Positions 19,371 to 29,626 of a DNA stretch of 64,000 nt are shown here, piece by piece (position 1 is the first letter of the stretch; each line of letters begins with the position of its first letter). The notes beneath the pieces are model-generated. The model was given only the letters and a program-made list of their open reading frames with translations, had not been told where the DNA came from and did no database searches. A program made the translations under genes and the position numbers. The stretch comes from Nostoc foliaceum FACHB-393 (lineage in GTDB: Bacteria > Cyanobacteriota > Cyanobacteriia > Cyanobacteriales > Nostocaceae): NCBI RefSeq assembly GCF_014698505.1, contig NZ_JACJTD010000002.1, positions 310,001 to 374,000 of the forward strand, written 5' to 3'.

Positions 19371-22300
19371 CTACTGATTTTTTCTTTTCGTCTGCTTCGT
19401 CAGCAATGCTCTTTGTTTTTGCACGCGATCGCGTATTTGATCAAAATTATCCTGAACTTCTAGATTTTGATTTAAATACTTTGCCAAAGAGTTAATAGTT
19501 GGGTTTTGAAACAACTCAACAACCGATAATTCCCGCTTGAAAATATTCCGTAGTTTATGATTCACCTGAATTATCAGTAATGAATGTCCACCAAGGTCAA
19601 AGAAATTATCATTTACACCGACTTTCTCTAGATGCAATACTTCTTGCCAAACTTGGGCAATAGTTTTTTCTACATGAGATTGAGGAGACTGATAAGTTGT
19701 AGCTAATTGTGGTTGCAGTCCCTCTGGAACAGGTAAGGCACGACGGTCTACTTTTCCATTAGGTGTAAGTGGGAATTCATTTAATAGTATATAGGCAGAA
19801 GGCACCATATATTCAGGTAACTTATCCTTAAGAAAATCCCGTAATTCATTGATAGAAATTTCAATATTTTTCTGGGTAATTACATAAGCGACTAAGCGAC
19901 GTTCATTGGGGATATCTTCTCTGACAATAACTATCGCTTCTCGCACCTGTGGATGTTGTCTTAAAACCGATTCAATTTCTCCCAGTTCAATGCGGAAACC
20001 ACGAATTTTAACTTGGTGGTCAATTCTACCCAAATATTCGATGTTTCCATCGCGGCGATAGCGTGCTAAATCTCCTGTTTTATATAGGCGTTTCCCTGAT
20101 TTTAAAGAACTGGAAATAAACTTCTCGTTTGTTAACTCTGGTTGATGCAAATAGCCTCGTGCTAATCCTACACCTCCAATGTGTAATTCACCCGGAACAC
20201 CAACAGGAACAGGTTGTAAATGTCTATCTAATATATATATTTGTGTATTGGCAATAGGGCGACCAATAGGAACAATTTTCTCATTGCTATGCGGTTGACA
20301 AGCCCAAAAAGTTACGTCAATACTAGCTTCCGTTGGCCCATAAAGATTGTGCAGTTCTGCATCAAGATGAGCAAAGAATAATTGCTGAAGCTCAAAGGGA
20401 AGCGCTTCGCCACTACAAATCACCCGCTTGATTACGTTATTACATCTATTCAAAGATGGTTCTTCTAAGAAGACTTGCAGCATTGAGGGAACGAAGTGCA
20501 GTGTGGTGATTTGCTGCTGGGCAATCAATTCTACAAGATAATTAGTATCTTGATGTCCTCGTGGTTTAGCAACAACTAACCGCGCACCTGTAAACAAGGG
20601 CCAGAAAAATTCCCAAACAGAAACATCAAAACTAAATGGTGTTTTTTGGAGAACTCTGTCGGTTGCTGTTAACTGGTAAGCATCTTGCATCCAAAGCAAG
20701 CGGTTGCATAAACCAAGGTGAGTGTTCATTACTCCCTTGGGCTTTCCTGTAGAACCGGAGGTATAAATTACGTAAGCTAGGTTTTCTGAATTAACTTCAC
20801 TGACTGGGTTTTGTTGAGTTTGCTGATTAATGAGTTTTGAAATGTTGGTATCTAAACAGATAACTTGGGCTTGGTGTGGCGGTAGTTTTTTGACTAGATG
20901 TTGTTGCACTATTAGCATCGGTACTTGTGCATCTGTCAACATCAAAGCTAAACGTTCTTTGGGATAGCTGGGGTCTAATGGTAGGTAAGCACCTCCGGCT
21001 TTCAGAATGGCTAATAGTCCAATCACCATTTCTGGTGAGCGTTCCATGCAGATACCAACAATTACCTCTGGTTTGACACCTAGCTTTTGCAAATAGTGCG
21101 CTAACTGATTTGCTCGATTGTTTAACTCACTGTAGGTTATTTGTTGGTTTTCAAAGACTACTGCTACAGCACCTGGTGTTTGTTCTACCTGCTGCTCAAA
21201 TAGCTGATGAATACAGAGTTCAAGCGGGTAGTTTATCTGGGTATGATTCCAATCAACTATTAGCTGTTGTTTTTCAGTTGCCGTTAACAAAGGCATCTCT
21301 GCAATACGAGAATCGAGATTGGCAGTTATACCTTCCAACAAAGTTTGAAAATGCCCCAGCATCCGAGTCATAGTATCTGCGTTAAACAGATCCGTGTTGT
21401 ACTCTAGGGTTGCAAGCAATCCTTGCTCTCTATCTTCGATAAACAGAGTTAAATCGAATTTTGCCGTCCCACTATAACCCTCTTCAGTGGTTATCGATAT
21501 ATCTGATAATTTTGGGGTCGGTAGAGGCATATTCTGGAGGACGAACATTACCTGAAAGAGTGGGTTATAACTCAGGTCTCGTGTCGGTTGTAGTGCCTCG
21601 ACTAACTTCTCGAATGGCATGTCTTGGTGAACATAGCCAGCTAAGGCTGTTGACTTAACCCGTGCTAATAATTCTCTATAACTGGGTTCGCCAGAAAGGT
21701 CGGTACGCAATACCAAAACATTGACAAATAATCCAATTAATGAATCAATTTCACTGCGGTTGCGGCTGGCAATTGGCGAACCCACGAGGATGTCTGTTTG
21801 GCCTGTGTACCGATAAAGTAAGATTTTGAAGGCTGTTAGCAAGGTCATAAACAAAGTTACGCCTTCTTGATGACTCAGCTTCTTGAGCGCGGTAGTCAGG
21901 GTTTGAGGCAAAATTAATTTAGCTTGAGCGCCTTTGAAGGTTTGAATTGGCGATGTCTGACGACAAGAAGCAAAGCTTCTACGCGGACGGTCTGTTGGTA
22001 AATTCAATATAGGCAGTTCACCACCTAATTGCTGTTGCCAATATGTCAATAGGGGTTGCATACGCTCATACAACCACTGTCGCTGCCAAGACGCAAAATC
22101 TAAATACTGGATGGGTAATTCAGCAAGTGGTGAAGGTTTGCCATTAGAAAATGCCTCATACAATTCTGCCAATTCTCGGATGAGAATTCCCATAGACCAA
22201 CCATCAGCAATAATATGATGTATGTTGAGGAGCAGCTTATATTCTTGATAACCCAAGCGCAGAAGTTTAACACCCAAGAGTAGTTGACAAGACAAGTCGA

Positions 22301-24707
22301 ACGGCTGTTGTGCGAATTCTGAGGCTATACGTTGCCAGTCGTGTGAGGTTACATCCTCAACTGGCAAAGTTAACTGTACTGCTGTATTGATTACCTGAAC
22401 TGGTTTGCCTTCATCTAAGATAAAGTTTGTCCGCAATACTTCGTGGCGGCGGATAATTTCGTTCAGGCTTTGGGTTAGTGCGGCAACATTGACGTGTCCC
22501 GTTAAGCTAATAACGATAGGAATATTATATGCAGGAGTATTAGGCGCTAACTGATTAATAAACCATAGTTGTTGTTGAGCAAAAGATAGAGGATGAGCAG
22601 ATGTAGTTCTCTGTATTTGAGTTATCGATACTGATGAGGTGGAAGTTGTCATCAGTTGAGATAGGATTTTTGTAGAGAGCGATCGCGTACTCAAGTTTTC
22701 AAAGAAGTCTGCTACAGATATCTCAACTTCTAAGTCAGCCTCTATTCGGTTTTTTAACTCAAAAACTCTTAAAGAATCGAGTCCCAAGCTGCTTAACGAC
22801 TGTGTTGGGTTGACTTCATGGGGTGCGATTGTCAACACCCGCCCCACTTGCTCTTTAAGATACGACTCTAATAATGGCTGAGACTCGCGGGGGGAAAGTG
22901 CCAAGAGTTCAGCATGTTGCAAACGATTTTCGTTTTCTTCGACTTCGCTACTTTGGAGGATACTACTGCCAACTATATCCAGCTTACCTGCCAGAAAATC
23001 TGCTTTAGTAGCGCGGCGTTGAATCTTACCACTGGAGGTTTTGGGAATTGTACCACCTTTAATTAGCACTACACCATAGACTTGTACTTCATGTTCTTCA
23101 GTCACCGCCTGACGAATAGCTGCGGTTACTTCATCAATATTTGGTTTGGCGCGAAACTCCAACTCTTGAACTACAACGAGCTGTTCTTCATCACCGACTT
23201 CTACAGAAAAGGCTGCACTACTACCAGAACGTAATAATGGATGACTGCATTCTGTAGTTCTTTCTATATCCTGTGGGTAAATATTTCGACCGCGAATAAT
23301 AATTAAATCTTTGGCTCTACCTGTAACAAAGAGTTCCCCATTGTCCAAAAAGCCTAAGTCGCCAGTGCGTAGAAATGGCCCCTCTTGCGTATCTTTTAAA
23401 TAGGCGTGGAAGGTTTGCTCTGTTTCTTCGAGACGATTCCAATAACCTTGGCCAATACTTGGCCCTGATACCCAAATTTCCCCGACTTCATCTGCTTGGC
23501 AACGAGTCAAAGTCTCTGGATGAGCAATGACAATTTGCTGTTGCGGAATGCTTTGACCACAACTAACAAAGCTTTGGCTATCTTCAGTCTCTGCAATAGC
23601 TTCAATGACCTGATTTTTGGATAAGGCAGATTTTTCAACAGGTTTAACACGAGGTAAGACTGTTTTGATACTGCCGGAAACCATGAGGGTTGCCTCTGCC
23701 ATACCATAACAGGGGTAAAAAGCTTCTTTACGAAAGCCACACTCGGCAAAAGTTTCTGCAAACCGTTCTAGAGTATCTTGACGGATAGGTTCCGCACCAT
23801 TAAAAGCTACACTCCAACTGCTGAGATCAAGAGATGAGCGTTGCTCTGGAGTAATCTTTTGAATGCACTGTTCATAGGCAAAATTAGGCCCGCCACTTGT
23901 GGTGCCTTTGTATCTAGAAATAGCCTGCAACCAGCGATAAGGACGTTGTAAAAAAGATGTTGGGGGCATTAAGATGCAAGGAAATCCACCATATAAAGGT
24001 TGCAATATCCCACCGATGAGTCCCATATCGTGGTATGTGGGTAGCCACGAAACAAATTTGCTGGTGGGAGAATGTTCCATGATTTGGTAAGTCGTGGCAG
24101 CATTGTGTAGCAAGTTGCCATGACCAAGCATTACGCCTTTAGGTGTGCCAGTAGAACCCGATGTATATTGTAGAAAAGCTAAAGTATTAATATTGATTAA
24201 AGGTTCTTGCCAAGAATCTTCTATACCTGGCGTTAAGTTATCTGTTGTTAGCCACTGAAGATTTCCGCAGTTGGTCTTGTCTGCAAGCAGGGATTGGATT
24301 GTGGGGAGCAGAACTGTTGTAGTTAGAGCAGTTTTCGCTTGTGCATCTGCCACAATCGCTTCTATTCTCGGTGCTTTGCGCTGATTGCGCGGTGGGTAAG
24401 CAGGTACAGCTACTACGCCGGCGTACAAACAACCAAAAAAAGCGACCAGATAATCTAATCCTGGTGGATACAGCAGTAAAGCACGTTCTCCACTTAATCC
24501 TAGTGCTTGTAGTTGTGCTGCGATCGCGCGAGAACACCTATCTAAATCTTGATAAGTCAGTGTTGTTTCTAGCGTTTCTCCATCTTGGAGGAACGTGAAA
24601 GCAACTATGTCTGGCTGGTGTATTGCTCTGTAACGTAGTAGATCAACAATCGTAGAACAGCTAAGGGAAACCTCTCCTACGCCTAATTCATTAAAAGGTC
24701 GAGCCAT
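19371..24707 (-). CDS. FAAL-ACP-C-A(Ser)-PCP loading protein of the NRPS/PKS line
   Basis: I chose the ATG at 24707 (1778 residues, MARPFNEL...), just ahead of the conserved FAAL sequence; an in-frame TTG at 24764 would add 19 residues. Domains are: fatty acyl-AMP ligase (1-580; YTSGSTGTPKG, LPTYHDMGLIGG); ACP (S645 in LGLDSL); condensation domain (HHIIADGWS, H831); adenylation domain; and PCP (LGGHSLL). The A-domain code reads D-V-W-H-I-S-L-I-D-K, essentially the canonical serine code. The FAAL activates a free fatty acid as acyl-AMP and loads it on the ACP; the C domain then acylates serine. This makes it the natural first enzyme of the line, in agreement with its position at the promoter end of the operon. 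The product should therefore start as an N-acyl-serine. Acyl chain length cannot be judged. Confidence 0.95.
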   Translation of the reverse strand: MARPFNELGVGEVSLSCSTIVDLLRYRAIHQPDIVAFTFLQDGETLETTLTYQDLDRCSRAIAAQLQALGLSGERALLLYPPGLDYLVAFFGCLYAGVVAVPAYPPRNQRKAPRIEAIVADAQAKTALTTTVLLPTIQSLLADKTNCGNLQWLTTDNLTPGIEDSWQEPLININTLAFLQYTSGSTGTPKGVMLGHGNLLHNAATTYQIMEHSPTSKFVSWLPTYHDMGLIGGILQPLYGGFPCILMPPTSFLQRPYRWLQAISRYKGTTSGGPNFAYEQCIQKITPEQRSSLDLSSWSVAFNGAEPIRQDTLERFAETFAECGFRKEAFYPCYGMAEATLMVSGSIKTVLPRVKPVEKSALSKNQVIEAIAETEDSQSFVSCGQSIPQQQIVIAHPETLTRCQADEVGEIWVSGPSIGQGYWNRLEETEQTFHAYLKDTQEGPFLRTGDLGFLDNGELFVTGRAKDLIIIRGRNIYPQDIERTTECSHPLLRSGSSAAFSVEVGDEEQLVVVQELEFRAKPNIDEVTAAIRQAVTEEHEVQVYGVVLIKGGTIPKTSSGKIQRRATKADFLAGKLDIVGSSILQSSEVEENENRLQHAELLALSPRESQPLLESYLKEQVGRVLTIAPHEVNPTQSLSSLGLDSLRVFELKNRIEADLEVEISVADFFENLSTRSLSTKILSQLMTTSTSSVSITQIQRTTSAHPLSFAQQQLWFINQLAPNTPAYNIPIVISLTGHVNVAALTQSLNEIIRRHEVLRTNFILDEGKPVQVINTAVQLTLPVEDVTSHDWQRIASEFAQQPFDLSCQLLLGVKLLRLGYQEYKLLLNIHHIIADGWSMGILIRELAELYEAFSNGKPSPLAELPIQYLDFASWQRQWLYERMQPLLTYWQQQLGGELPILNLPTDRPRRSFASCRQTSPIQTFKGAQAKLILPQTLTTALKKLSHQEGVTLFMTLLTAFKILLYRYTGQTDILVGSPIASRNRSEIDSLIGLFVNVLVLRTDLSGEPSYRELLARVKSTALAGYVHQDMPFEKLVEALQPTRDLSYNPLFQVMFVLQNMPLPTPKLSDISITTEEGYSGTAKFDLTLFIEDREQGLLATLEYNTDLFNADTMTRMLGHFQTLLEGITANLDSRIAEMPLLTATEKQQLIVDWNHTQINYPLELCIHQLFEQQVEQTPGAVAVVFENQQITYSELNNRANQLAHYLQKLGVKPEVIVGICMERSPEMVIGLLAILKAGGAYLPLDPSYPKERLALMLTDAQVPMLIVQQHLVKKLPPHQAQVICLDTNISKLINQQTQQNPVSEVNSENLAYVIYTSGSTGKPKGVMNTHLGLCNRLLWMQDAYQLTATDRVLQKTPFSFDVSVWEFFWPLFTGARLVVAKPRGHQDTNYLVELIAQQQITTLHFVPSMLQVFLEEPSLNRCNNVIKRVICSGEALPFELQQLFFAHLDAELHNLYGPTEASIDVTFWACQPHSNEKIVPIGRPIANTQIYILDRHLQPVPVGVPGELHIGGVGLARGYLHQPELTNEKFISSSLKSGKRLYKTGDLARYRRDGNIEYLGRIDHQVKIRGFRIELGEIESVLRQHPQVREAIVIVREDIPNERRLVAYVITQKNIEISINELRDFLKDKLPEYMVPSAYILLNEFPLTPNGKVDRRALPVPEGLQPQLATTYQSPQSHVEKTIAQVWQEVLHLEKVGVNDNFFDLGGHSLLIIQVNHKLRNIFKRELSVVELFQNPTINSLAKYLNQNLEVQDNFDQIRDRVQKQRALLTKQTKRKNQ

Positions 24708-25342
24708 TATACTTTTAAAACCCTGAAGCACACTAAAAATTTTTGATCGCGCCCAATAGCGCAAGGCGGAATTCTGTTAGACCGCACTCAGTTACCAGAT
24801 TGCCGTTGTCGTAAATGCGGATAAATCGCTAGGCTTTCCTGCAAATTTCAATGTAGTTTATTGCAACTTATTTTCAATTAACTATCTCACCTTAATGCAA
24901 TTTACCCGAATTTACAATCCCAAAATAATAAATAGTATTTATCATTACCTCAAAAATTTAATTAGTTTACTTTTTAATTAAATTTTTATATCTTTAGATA
25001 GATGACAAAGCTTTTTATGATTAATTCATCACCTGCGTATAACAACAGCTACCTTCTCATATGATTACTAAATAATCTATAACCATTGCTGGGACAGGAT
25101 CTTCCGCTAAAAAATGCACGTTCATGGCTCATTATGATCAATGATTATGGGAACAGAGATTTTTGGGATACTTGCCCAAAGCCAGGTATTTATGATAAGT
25201 ATTCTTAATACAGTTGGTTTTGAATAGGAAATATTTGCATTTAGCTAATGACTATTAGTTAAAAAAATATGCAAATTTATTGCAAGAGATTACAGCGTTG
25301 TTGCAAACAACATGACGTTTGCTATTGGGTGTGAGACAAAAA
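24708..25342. promoter_or_regulatory. Divergent promoter region between synthesis and uptake genes
   Basis: This stretch of about 635 bp has no credible gene and is strongly AT-rich between 24880 and 25300. Besides the 24926-24944 palindrome it holds an inverted repeat CTAATGACTATTAG at 25245-25258, about 85 bp before the receptor start. It also has a looser one, CATTATGAT with ATGATTATG, at 25130-25149. These resemble GATAAT-type half-sites of Fur operators. The region must carry the promoters of both the minus-strand NRPS/PKS operon and the plus-strand uptake operon, which suggests joint control by iron. Confidence 0.55.
24926..24944. promoter_or_regulatory. Candidate Fur box upstream of the FAAL-NRPS operon
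   Basis: The 19-mer TAATAAATAGTATTTATCA is a 9-1-9 inverted repeat with one mismatch; the inner 15 bases are a perfect palindrome around a central G. Length and symmetry match the classic Fur operator, and the bases fit the AT-rich cyanobacterial form. It lies about 220 bp upstream of the minus-strand FAAL start and about 400 bp upstream of the receptor start. Binding is inferred from symmetry and gene context only. Confidence 0.5.
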
Positions 25343-28102
25343 ATGAAAGTAGAGCAATTACTGCAAAGCCTGTTACTTACAAGCTCAGTTGTCGTATTAG
25401 CAACAACTCCAGCTAATAGCGAGGAGATACCAACTCAACAAGTGCAGCGCCACAGCAGATCAACTGGTGCGGGTACGAGTTCTTCCACTCCAGTACAGTT
25501 AGTTAAACTAAACACAGAGATTCCACAATTGAGTGAGATCAAACCTCCACTCATCAGTGCCGATAAGTTAGTGCAATCGCCAACGCCAGGTGAAGCAGGT
25601 TCTCAAAATGTTGTGGAAGTTACGGGAGTTAAGATTAATCCCATCGACAACAAACTGGAAATTATTCTAGAGACTCCGAGAGGAGAACAGTTGCAAGTAA
25701 CACAAAAGGAGCAAGGCAATACATATATTGCTGACATTCCTTCATCGCAACTGCGCTTACCATCAGGAGGCAATACGTTCCGGCAAGAAAACCCAGTTGC
25801 GGGGATCACTGAAGTCACAGTAACGAACGTTGATGCCAACAGTATCAGGGTGACAGTAATTGGTGAGGCGGGTGTACCAGTAGTAGAGCTATTTGATAGT
25901 GATGAAGGTCTGATTTTTGGTCTGACATCGGTTGCATCTTCCGCCCAAACTCCCCAGACTCCAGAGGTTCCACAGCAAACACCACAGACTTCTCAGACTC
26001 CAGAAGTACAACCAACACCACAGCCAGAAACCCAAACCGAGCCTAATGAACCATCAGCTCAGACAGAAGAACCGATAGAACTGGTAGTGACAGGTGAACA
26101 AGATGGATATAAAGTACCAAATGCCTCAACTGCTACAAGAACCGATACTCCAATTCGAGACACTCCTGCATCAATTCAGGTAATTCCTCAACAGGTTTTA
26201 AAAGATCAGCAGGTGCTACGACTCCCCGAAGCTTTGCGTAACGTTAGTGGTTACTCCGAAGAAGGTGGTTTTGGTGATACTAGGGAACAATTTAACCTGC
26301 GAGGCTTTTCGGTTTCAGGTTTGTCAGACAGTCAGATATTTCAAGATGGTTTTAGAGTATTTAACCAGCAAGGTTTAATAGAAACTGCCAATCTTGAGCG
26401 AATTGAAATTCTCAAAGGCCCAGCTTCAATTCTGTTTGGTAGTCTAGAACCAGGCGGTATAGTTAATTTGGTGACAAAAAGGCCCTTAGCGGAGCCTTAT
26501 TATGGAGCTGAATTATCTATAGGCAGTGATGGATTCGTTCGTCCAACTCTTGATGTTTCCGGGCCACTAAATACAGATAAAACTGCACTTTATAGACTAA
26601 ATACAGTTTATGAAACTGGAAGAAGGTGGAGGGGAAATTTTGATACTGATATCAGTCGATTCTTTATTGCACCTGTAGTGGATTTCAAGCTTGGCGATCG
26701 CACTGAGATAACATTAGATTTAGACTATCTCAACGACGAGCGCCCTTTTGATCGGGGATTAATAGAGGTAAATGGCGGTGTAGCGGATATTCCCCGTGAT
26801 CGTTTAGTCTTAAGTACACCCCAAGATTTCCTCCGCCAAGAAAATCTTTCTACTGGCTATCGACTCTCACACCGATTTAATGATGATTGGACTATTCGTA
26901 ATGCCTTTCGTTATTCAAAAACAGATTACCTAGACTATCGATCTGAAGCTAGAAGTTTAGATGAGAACACAGGTGAGCTTTCGGGTCGTTATTTCTTCTC
27001 TCGAGAAACTTATGAAGAAAGCTATGGACTACAAACAGATGTTGTCGGCAAATTTACAACAGGCTCAGTCAAGCATACTCTTGTATTTGGGGTTGATTTA
27101 ACTAGAAACACATCTGATGGTAATGTCCGTAGAAGTGCAAACGGATTTATCCCATCAATCAATATTTTCAATCCAGTTTACCCAGATATCACTCGCCCCA
27201 ATCGTTTAGAACTGAACTTAACCCAAGATTATATAATCAGCACAGACCGACTTGGTATTTTCTTACAAGACCAAATTGCATTTACGGATAATCTGAAAAT
27301 CTTAATTGGAGGCCGTTTCGATAGTGTAGACTTTAGCTATGATGACCCTGTTAGTGAATTTTTAGCAGAACAGAGTCAGCAAGCATTTAGTCCTCGTGTT
27401 GGTATTGTTTATCAACCAATTGACCCAATTTCCCTATATGCTAACTTCACACAATCATTTAACCCCAACTACTTTGACTTAACGGCCGATGGTTCACCCT
27501 TGGAACCAAGCCGCGCCACACAATATGAAGTTGGGATCAAAGGTGAGTTATTTGATGGTAAACTGGCGGCAACTCTTGCTGCTTATCAAATCACCAAGAC
27601 TAACATTCCTACTACCGATCCTGATAATGAAGACTTTTCTGTTGCCATTGGTGAAGCTAGAAGTCGAGGGATTGAGTTTGATATTACAGGCGAAATTCTT
27701 CCAGGCTGGAAAATTATTGCTTCCTATGGTTACACAGATGCAATTATTACCGAAGATCAAAATATTGCGCCGGGGACTCGTCTTGCCAATGTTCCTAGAA
27801 ACGCAGCTAGTCTTTGGACTAACTATGAGTTTCAACAAGGGTCTTTAGAAGGACTTGGTTTTGGGTTTGGGATCTTTTATGTTGATCAAAAGTTTGGAGA
27901 TGATACAGATGATCCTTATTTTATTCCGAGTTATATCCGCACCGATGCGGCAATTTACTATCGACGCAATAACTGGCGAGCTGGCATTAATATCAAGAAC
28001 CTATTTGATGTGACCTATTTTGAATCTGGTGCTAACGTTGGTAACTCCATTGAAGTAGGTGCGCCGTTAACAGTTATCGGGACATTGGCGGTGGAGTTTT
28101 AA
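25343..28102 (+). CDS. TonB-dependent siderophore receptor with AMIN domain
   Basis: I chose the ATG at 25343 (919 residues) because a clean signal peptide follows (MKVEQLLQSLLLTSSVVV ... ANS); an in-frame TTG at 25319 would add 8 residues. After the signal peptide come an AMIN domain (about 90-180), a Pro/Gln/Thr-rich linker, and a TonB-box-like ELVVTGEQ. The plug domain follows (about 250-380; PIRDTPASIQVIPQ, NLRGF, ILKGPASILFG, PGGIVNLVTKRP) and then a 22-strand-type barrel ending in phenylalanine. It is an outer-membrane importer of ferric siderophores, energised by TonB/ExbBD. AMIN domains before the plug are characteristic of cyanobacterial receptors. It heads the plus-strand operon with the binding protein and DUF1636 gene, divergent from the synthesis operon, so its ligand is probably the product of that operon. 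Confidence 0.95.
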   Translation: MKVEQLLQSLLLTSSVVVLATTPANSEEIPTQQVQRHSRSTGAGTSSSTPVQLVKLNTEIPQLSEIKPPLISADKLVQSPTPGEAGSQNVVEVTGVKINPIDNKLEIILETPRGEQLQVTQKEQGNTYIADIPSSQLRLPSGGNTFRQENPVAGITEVTVTNVDANSIRVTVIGEAGVPVVELFDSDEGLIFGLTSVASSAQTPQTPEVPQQTPQTSQTPEVQPTPQPETQTEPNEPSAQTEEPIELVVTGEQDGYKVPNASTATRTDTPIRDTPASIQVIPQQVLKDQQVLRLPEALRNVSGYSEEGGFGDTREQFNLRGFSVSGLSDSQIFQDGFRVFNQQGLIETANLERIEILKGPASILFGSLEPGGIVNLVTKRPLAEPYYGAELSIGSDGFVRPTLDVSGPLNTDKTALYRLNTVYETGRRWRGNFDTDISRFFIAPVVDFKLGDRTEITLDLDYLNDERPFDRGLIEVNGGVADIPRDRLVLSTPQDFLRQENLSTGYRLSHRFNDDWTIRNAFRYSKTDYLDYRSEARSLDENTGELSGRYFFSRETYEESYGLQTDVVGKFTTGSVKHTLVFGVDLTRNTSDGNVRRSANGFIPSINIFNPVYPDITRPNRLELNLTQDYIISTDRLGIFLQDQIAFTDNLKILIGGRFDSVDFSYDDPVSEFLAEQSQQAFSPRVGIVYQPIDPISLYANFTQSFNPNYFDLTADGSPLEPSRATQYEVGIKGELFDGKLAATLAAYQITKTNIPTTDPDNEDFSVAIGEARSRGIEFDITGEILPGWKIIASYGYTDAIITEDQNIAPGTRLANVPRNAASLWTNYEFQQGSLEGLGFGFGIFYVDQKFGDDTDDPYFIPSYIRTDAAIYYRRNNWRAGINIKNLFDVTYFESGANVGNSIEVGAPLTVIGTLAVEF

Positions 28103-28143
28103 ACTGTCTAGTATTTCAAGTTGAACCAAATCAACTTTACTCA

Positions 28144-29094
28144 ATGTATAAAATTCGTCGTGTGATTGGGTTATTATTTGGGTTGACGTTTCTGGCGATC
28201 GCTCTTTTTTCTGCTGGCGCTGGCAATTTCTCTCAAAATTTGACTAAATCTCGTAGTTTCCAACCTCCGGAGTGCAAAATAGTCAAGCACCTCATGGGTG
28301 AAAGCTGCGTTCCTATTAACCCACAACGAATAGTAGTACTAGACAATATCAGCTTAGAAATCGCCCTTGTTTTGGGATTTAAACCCGTAGGTGCTGCTGC
28401 TTGGTTGGGAAATTTCCCCCCTTATTTACAGAAACAAACTCAAGGAGTGGGAAGCATTGGTGATGCTGACCAACCCAACTTGGAAAAGATTCTGATGCTT
28501 AAGCCAGACATGATTCTTTTTGCCTCCCATGCCGCAGCCCAAGAAACCTTATACAATCAACTGTCCCAAATTGCACCGACAGTTGGCTACCGATGGTATG
28601 ACGGCGTTTATCGTTGGCAGGAATGCTTTCAATCGTTCGCTGAAGCATTGGGCAAATCATCGGAGGCTGATATTGTCATAAATAATTATCAGCAAAGGCT
28701 AGAAAAGTTAAGACAGGCATTAGGCGATCGCCTTTACACTACAGAAGTTTCCCTGGTGAGGATTTACGCAGATAGAATTCGCCTTCGAGGAGAAGGGCAA
28801 CATCTATGTAGTAGAGTAATTCAGGATTTGGGCTTACCTCGTCCTTCTGCTCAAAAGAAGGGGATGGATATCTCGCTTGAGAGCATTAACTATGCAGACG
28901 GGGATGTGATCTTTCTGCAACAGCACGCACAAGCAAATAACTATCAACACATTACTAATCATCCCTTGTGGCTAAAACTGAATGCAGTTAAGTCGGGCAA
29001 AGTCTATAAGGTAGGTGATGATTATTGGCATGGTGGTAGCTACATCGCTGCCAATCTAATTCTTGATGATTTGTTTAAATATTTAGCAGAGTAA
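28144..29094 (+). CDS. Iron-siderophore ABC transporter substrate-binding protein
   Basis: A 316-residue periplasmic binding protein of the FecB/FhuD (TroA-like) class. The N-terminal hydrophobic stretch at residues 6-27 is a signal peptide or anchor. The core has PQRIVVLDNISLEIALVLGF, then the NLEKILMLKPDMILF segment and a C-terminal YWHGGSYIAANLIL helix, all typical of class III binding proteins built of two lobes joined by one helix. It should take ferric siderophore from the receptor in the periplasm and deliver it to an inner-membrane permease. No FecCD-type permease or ATPase is in this window, so that part must be elsewhere. It lies 41 bp after the receptor gene, consistent with one transcript. 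Confidence 0.9.
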   Translation: MYKIRRVIGLLFGLTFLAIALFSAGAGNFSQNLTKSRSFQPPECKIVKHLMGESCVPINPQRIVVLDNISLEIALVLGFKPVGAAAWLGNFPPYLQKQTQGVGSIGDADQPNLEKILMLKPDMILFASHAAAQETLYNQLSQIAPTVGYRWYDGVYRWQECFQSFAEALGKSSEADIVINNYQQRLEKLRQALGDRLYTTEVSLVRIYADRIRLRGEGQHLCSRVIQDLGLPRPSAQKKGMDISLESINYADGDVIFLQQHAQANNYQHITNHPLWLKLNAVKSGKVYKVGDDYWHGGSYIAANLILDDLFKYLAE

Positions 29095-29105
29095 CAGTAA
29101 TAGTG

Positions 29106-29498
29106 ATGCCTAAACACACTCTATTCGTTTGTAAATCTTGCCACACTTCCGATGAAGAACCATTAGAAAACCAACAGAGAGATGGTATACGTTTATTAGA
29201 GAAACTAAACACTTTATCTAGGGAAAAATGCCCATCATCAGAACTGGATATTAAGCCTGTAGGATGTATGTGGGCTTGTGATCATGGCTGTGTTGCGGCT
29301 ATTTCTAGCCCGAAAAAACCTACCTATCTCATCGTTGATCTTCAACCTGATGAAAGTGCTTCAGCATTACTTGAACTTATGGAACTGTACATTAGTAATA
29401 GCAAAGGAGGGATTCCTTATGAAAAAATCCGCGAACTGTTGCAACCTGATACTTTTGTGCAAATTCCTCCTATATTAATTGATGAAAATGCCGAATGA
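29106..29498 (+). CDS. DUF1636 Cys-rich, ferredoxin/thioredoxin-like metal-binding protein
   Basis: About 130 residues from the ATG at 29106 (a GTG directly before it is also possible). Cysteines occur in CKSC near the N-terminus, at a single C (REKC), and in GCMWACDHGC, the pattern expected of thioredoxin-fold [2Fe-2S]-like proteins of family DUF1636. The biochemical role of this family is not established. It starts 11 bp after the binding protein stop, so it is co-transcribed with siderophore uptake genes. A role in reduction or release of imported iron is plausible but inferred only from location and cysteines. Confidence 0.8.
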   Translation: MPKHTLFVCKSCHTSDEEPLENQQRDGIRLLEKLNTLSREKCPSSELDIKPVGCMWACDHGCVAAISSPKKPTYLIVDLQPDESASALLELMELYISNSKGGIPYEKIRELLQPDTFVQIPPILIDENAE

Positions 29499-29626
29499 TT
29501 ATTACTAAAAATTATGCAATACAATTACATATCACCTCATACATTGCATTATGGCAGTTACCACAATTCCTTTACCTTATTCTTAAGCCAGTCTCCAAAA
29601 TACTGCTTGCTGATAGCTAAAGCTTT

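Noticed and set aside
25312..25345. ATG at 25312 as receptor start
   Set aside because: It is in a different frame from the receptor; the ATG at 25343 leads directly into a signal peptide.
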